A DNA stretch of 64,000 bases, from positions 1 through 64,000 of the forward strand of contig CAZQDZ010000013.1 of the NCBI GenBank assembly GCA_964591455.1, read 5' to 3'. This document shows, in pieces, positions 63,193 to 64,000 of the stretch. This DNA is from RFSX01 sp964591455. Its GTDB lineage: Bacteria; Bacteroidota; Bacteroidia; Chitinophagales; Saprospiraceae. Positions within the stretch are counted from its first letter, which is position 1. Each line of letters begins with the position of its first letter. The position numbers and the translations under genes are program-made. Below the pieces are notes generated by a model that saw only the letters and a list, made by a program, of their open reading frames with translations, made no database searches and had not been told where the DNA came from.

Positions 63193-63938
63193 ACCACAAC
63201 GATATAAATAAATATGATCTAATAGATAAGTACCTCTCAGGAGGTATGTCTTCTACAGAGTTAGACAGTTTCAGAGCCTTCCTTCAAAGCAACAAGGACT
63301 TCACTACTGATTTAAATATTATATCGGAATTGGGGGAATCAGCGGGCTTTAATCAGGTGCAGTATGACCTAAGAGATACACTTTCCCAGATTAGATCTAA
63401 TGATGTCAATGCAAATGCTTCACAGCCTAAGTCTAGCAGTAATATCATTTACAAAGTATTGGGTGGTCTAGTATTGTTGTTTTTGGCTATGTACATGGTT
63501 ATGAAATTATTGTCACCACAGAGTGGAATAAATAACAATTCAGATATCATTCAGTATGCTTATCTAGAACCACTTGCACTAACAACAAAAAGTGATGAGG
63601 TAGATATCTCTCAGATGCAAACCCTATTCAATCAGGGTGACTATGAGGCAGCACTTCCATTAATTGATAATTTTTTAGAAAATAATCCTAGGGACTTAGA
63701 TGTAATGCTCGCCAAAGGTATGGCTCATACAGAACTGAAACAATACAATAAGGCCCATGCTACCTATGAAAAAGTAGAAAACTTGGGACCAAGAGTAAAG
63801 AAATACCTATGGTTTGATGCCATCTGTTACATCAAAGAAGATAAAACAGAAAAGGCTAAAGTCTTGCTTAATCAAATTGTTTCTTCTAAGTCCTTCAAGC
63901 ATATAGATGCAAGCAAGCTGCTAAAGAAACTGGATTAG
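63189..63938 (+). CDS. Membrane protein with anti-sigma-like N-terminus and TPR C-terminus
   Basis: Protein of 249 residues. Residues 1-65 resemble the helical cytoplasmic domain of anti-sigma factors (YDLIDKYLSGGMSSTELDSF). One membrane helix lies at about 87-107. The C-terminal part (about 145-245) has TPR-like helical repeats (NQGDYEAALPLIDNFLENNP, KGMAHTELKQYNKAHATYEKV). Overlap with the sigma-factor gene suggests that it holds the sigma factor at the membrane until a signal reaches the periplasmic TPR part. The end of the window, 62 bases on, hides what follows. Confidence 0.85.
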   Translation: MNHNDINKYDLIDKYLSGGMSSTELDSFRAFLQSNKDFTTDLNIISELGESAGFNQVQYDLRDTLSQIRSNDVNANASQPKSSSNIIYKVLGGLVLLFLAMYMVMKLLSPQSGINNNSDIIQYAYLEPLALTTKSDEVDISQMQTLFNQGDYEAALPLIDNFLENNPRDLDVMLAKGMAHTELKQYNKAHATYEKVENLGPRVKKYLWFDAICYIKEDKTEKAKVLLNQIVSSKSFKHIDASKLLKKLD

Positions 63939-64000
63939 TCATAGTATATTTAAGGCAAAGAGACGCTTTTGAAATCATTTTGTGCCATCCTTATCCTCTG

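Overview
The window is a 64 kb piece of an AT-rich genome from the phylum Bacteroidota, most likely the Saprospiria or a close, probably marine, relative. This rests on several signs. Secreted proteins end in type IX secretion (T9SS) C-terminal sorting domains, and one carries SprB repeats. Lipoproteins and families such as DUF4403, DUF5686 and HU-CCDC81/SPOR are typical of the phylum. Several genes are preceded by the Bacteroidota -7 promoter element TAnnTTTG. Sodium-coupled transport is prominent (decarboxylase pump, NhaB, a sodium:solute symporter). No rRNA, tRNA, CRISPR array, transposase or prophage gene was found.

Layout. 1-493: hairpin-rich dispersed repeat, three copies. 488-3412 (minus): hemL, histidine kinase and response regulator in an overlapping operon. 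3606-5096: membrane-anchored HU-CCDC81/SPOR protein. 5093-9033: two paralogous di-heme peroxidase lipoproteins on the minus strand around a plus-strand nucleotidyltransferase. 9125-9334: a DUF2905 protein. 9487-12900 (minus): sodium-pump decarboxylase operon (gamma, alpha, beta). 13091-14377: aspartate kinase. 14671-16198 (minus): kbl and a small unknown gene.

16494-37100 is dominated by two related modular surface proteins (4734 and about 1522 residues), separated by a DUF4403 lipoprotein. Both share a core with a C-type-lectin-like domain and a tail with dockerin-like, cohesin-like and T9SS sorting domains. The larger one also carries eight DUF11 repeats and a long array of HYR-like modules. 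37282-41238: nhaB, dusB and cca. 41239-43806 (minus): DUF5686 outer-membrane protein. 43979-45727: sodium:solute symporter. 45724-48460 (minus): apbE behind two coiled-coil genes, one of them with membrane segments. 48692-53818: a third giant T9SS cargo protein with SprB and SdrD-B modules. 53979-54052: a possible small RNA with a very strong terminator. 54213-55953: a lipoprotein and a two-domain VOC protein. 56496-60836 (minus): yidC, gpsA and a DUF2130 protein. 61021-62577: FAD-dependent dehydrogenase. 62632-63938: ECF-type sigma factor with an overlapping membrane/TPR partner.

Most single-copy genes are ordinary housekeeping genes. The less familiar content is the trio of giant surface proteins with related AT-rich promoter regions, the non-canonical start of apbE directly behind an in-frame stop codon, the coiled-coil membrane pair, the putative small RNA, and the hairpin repeat at the left edge.
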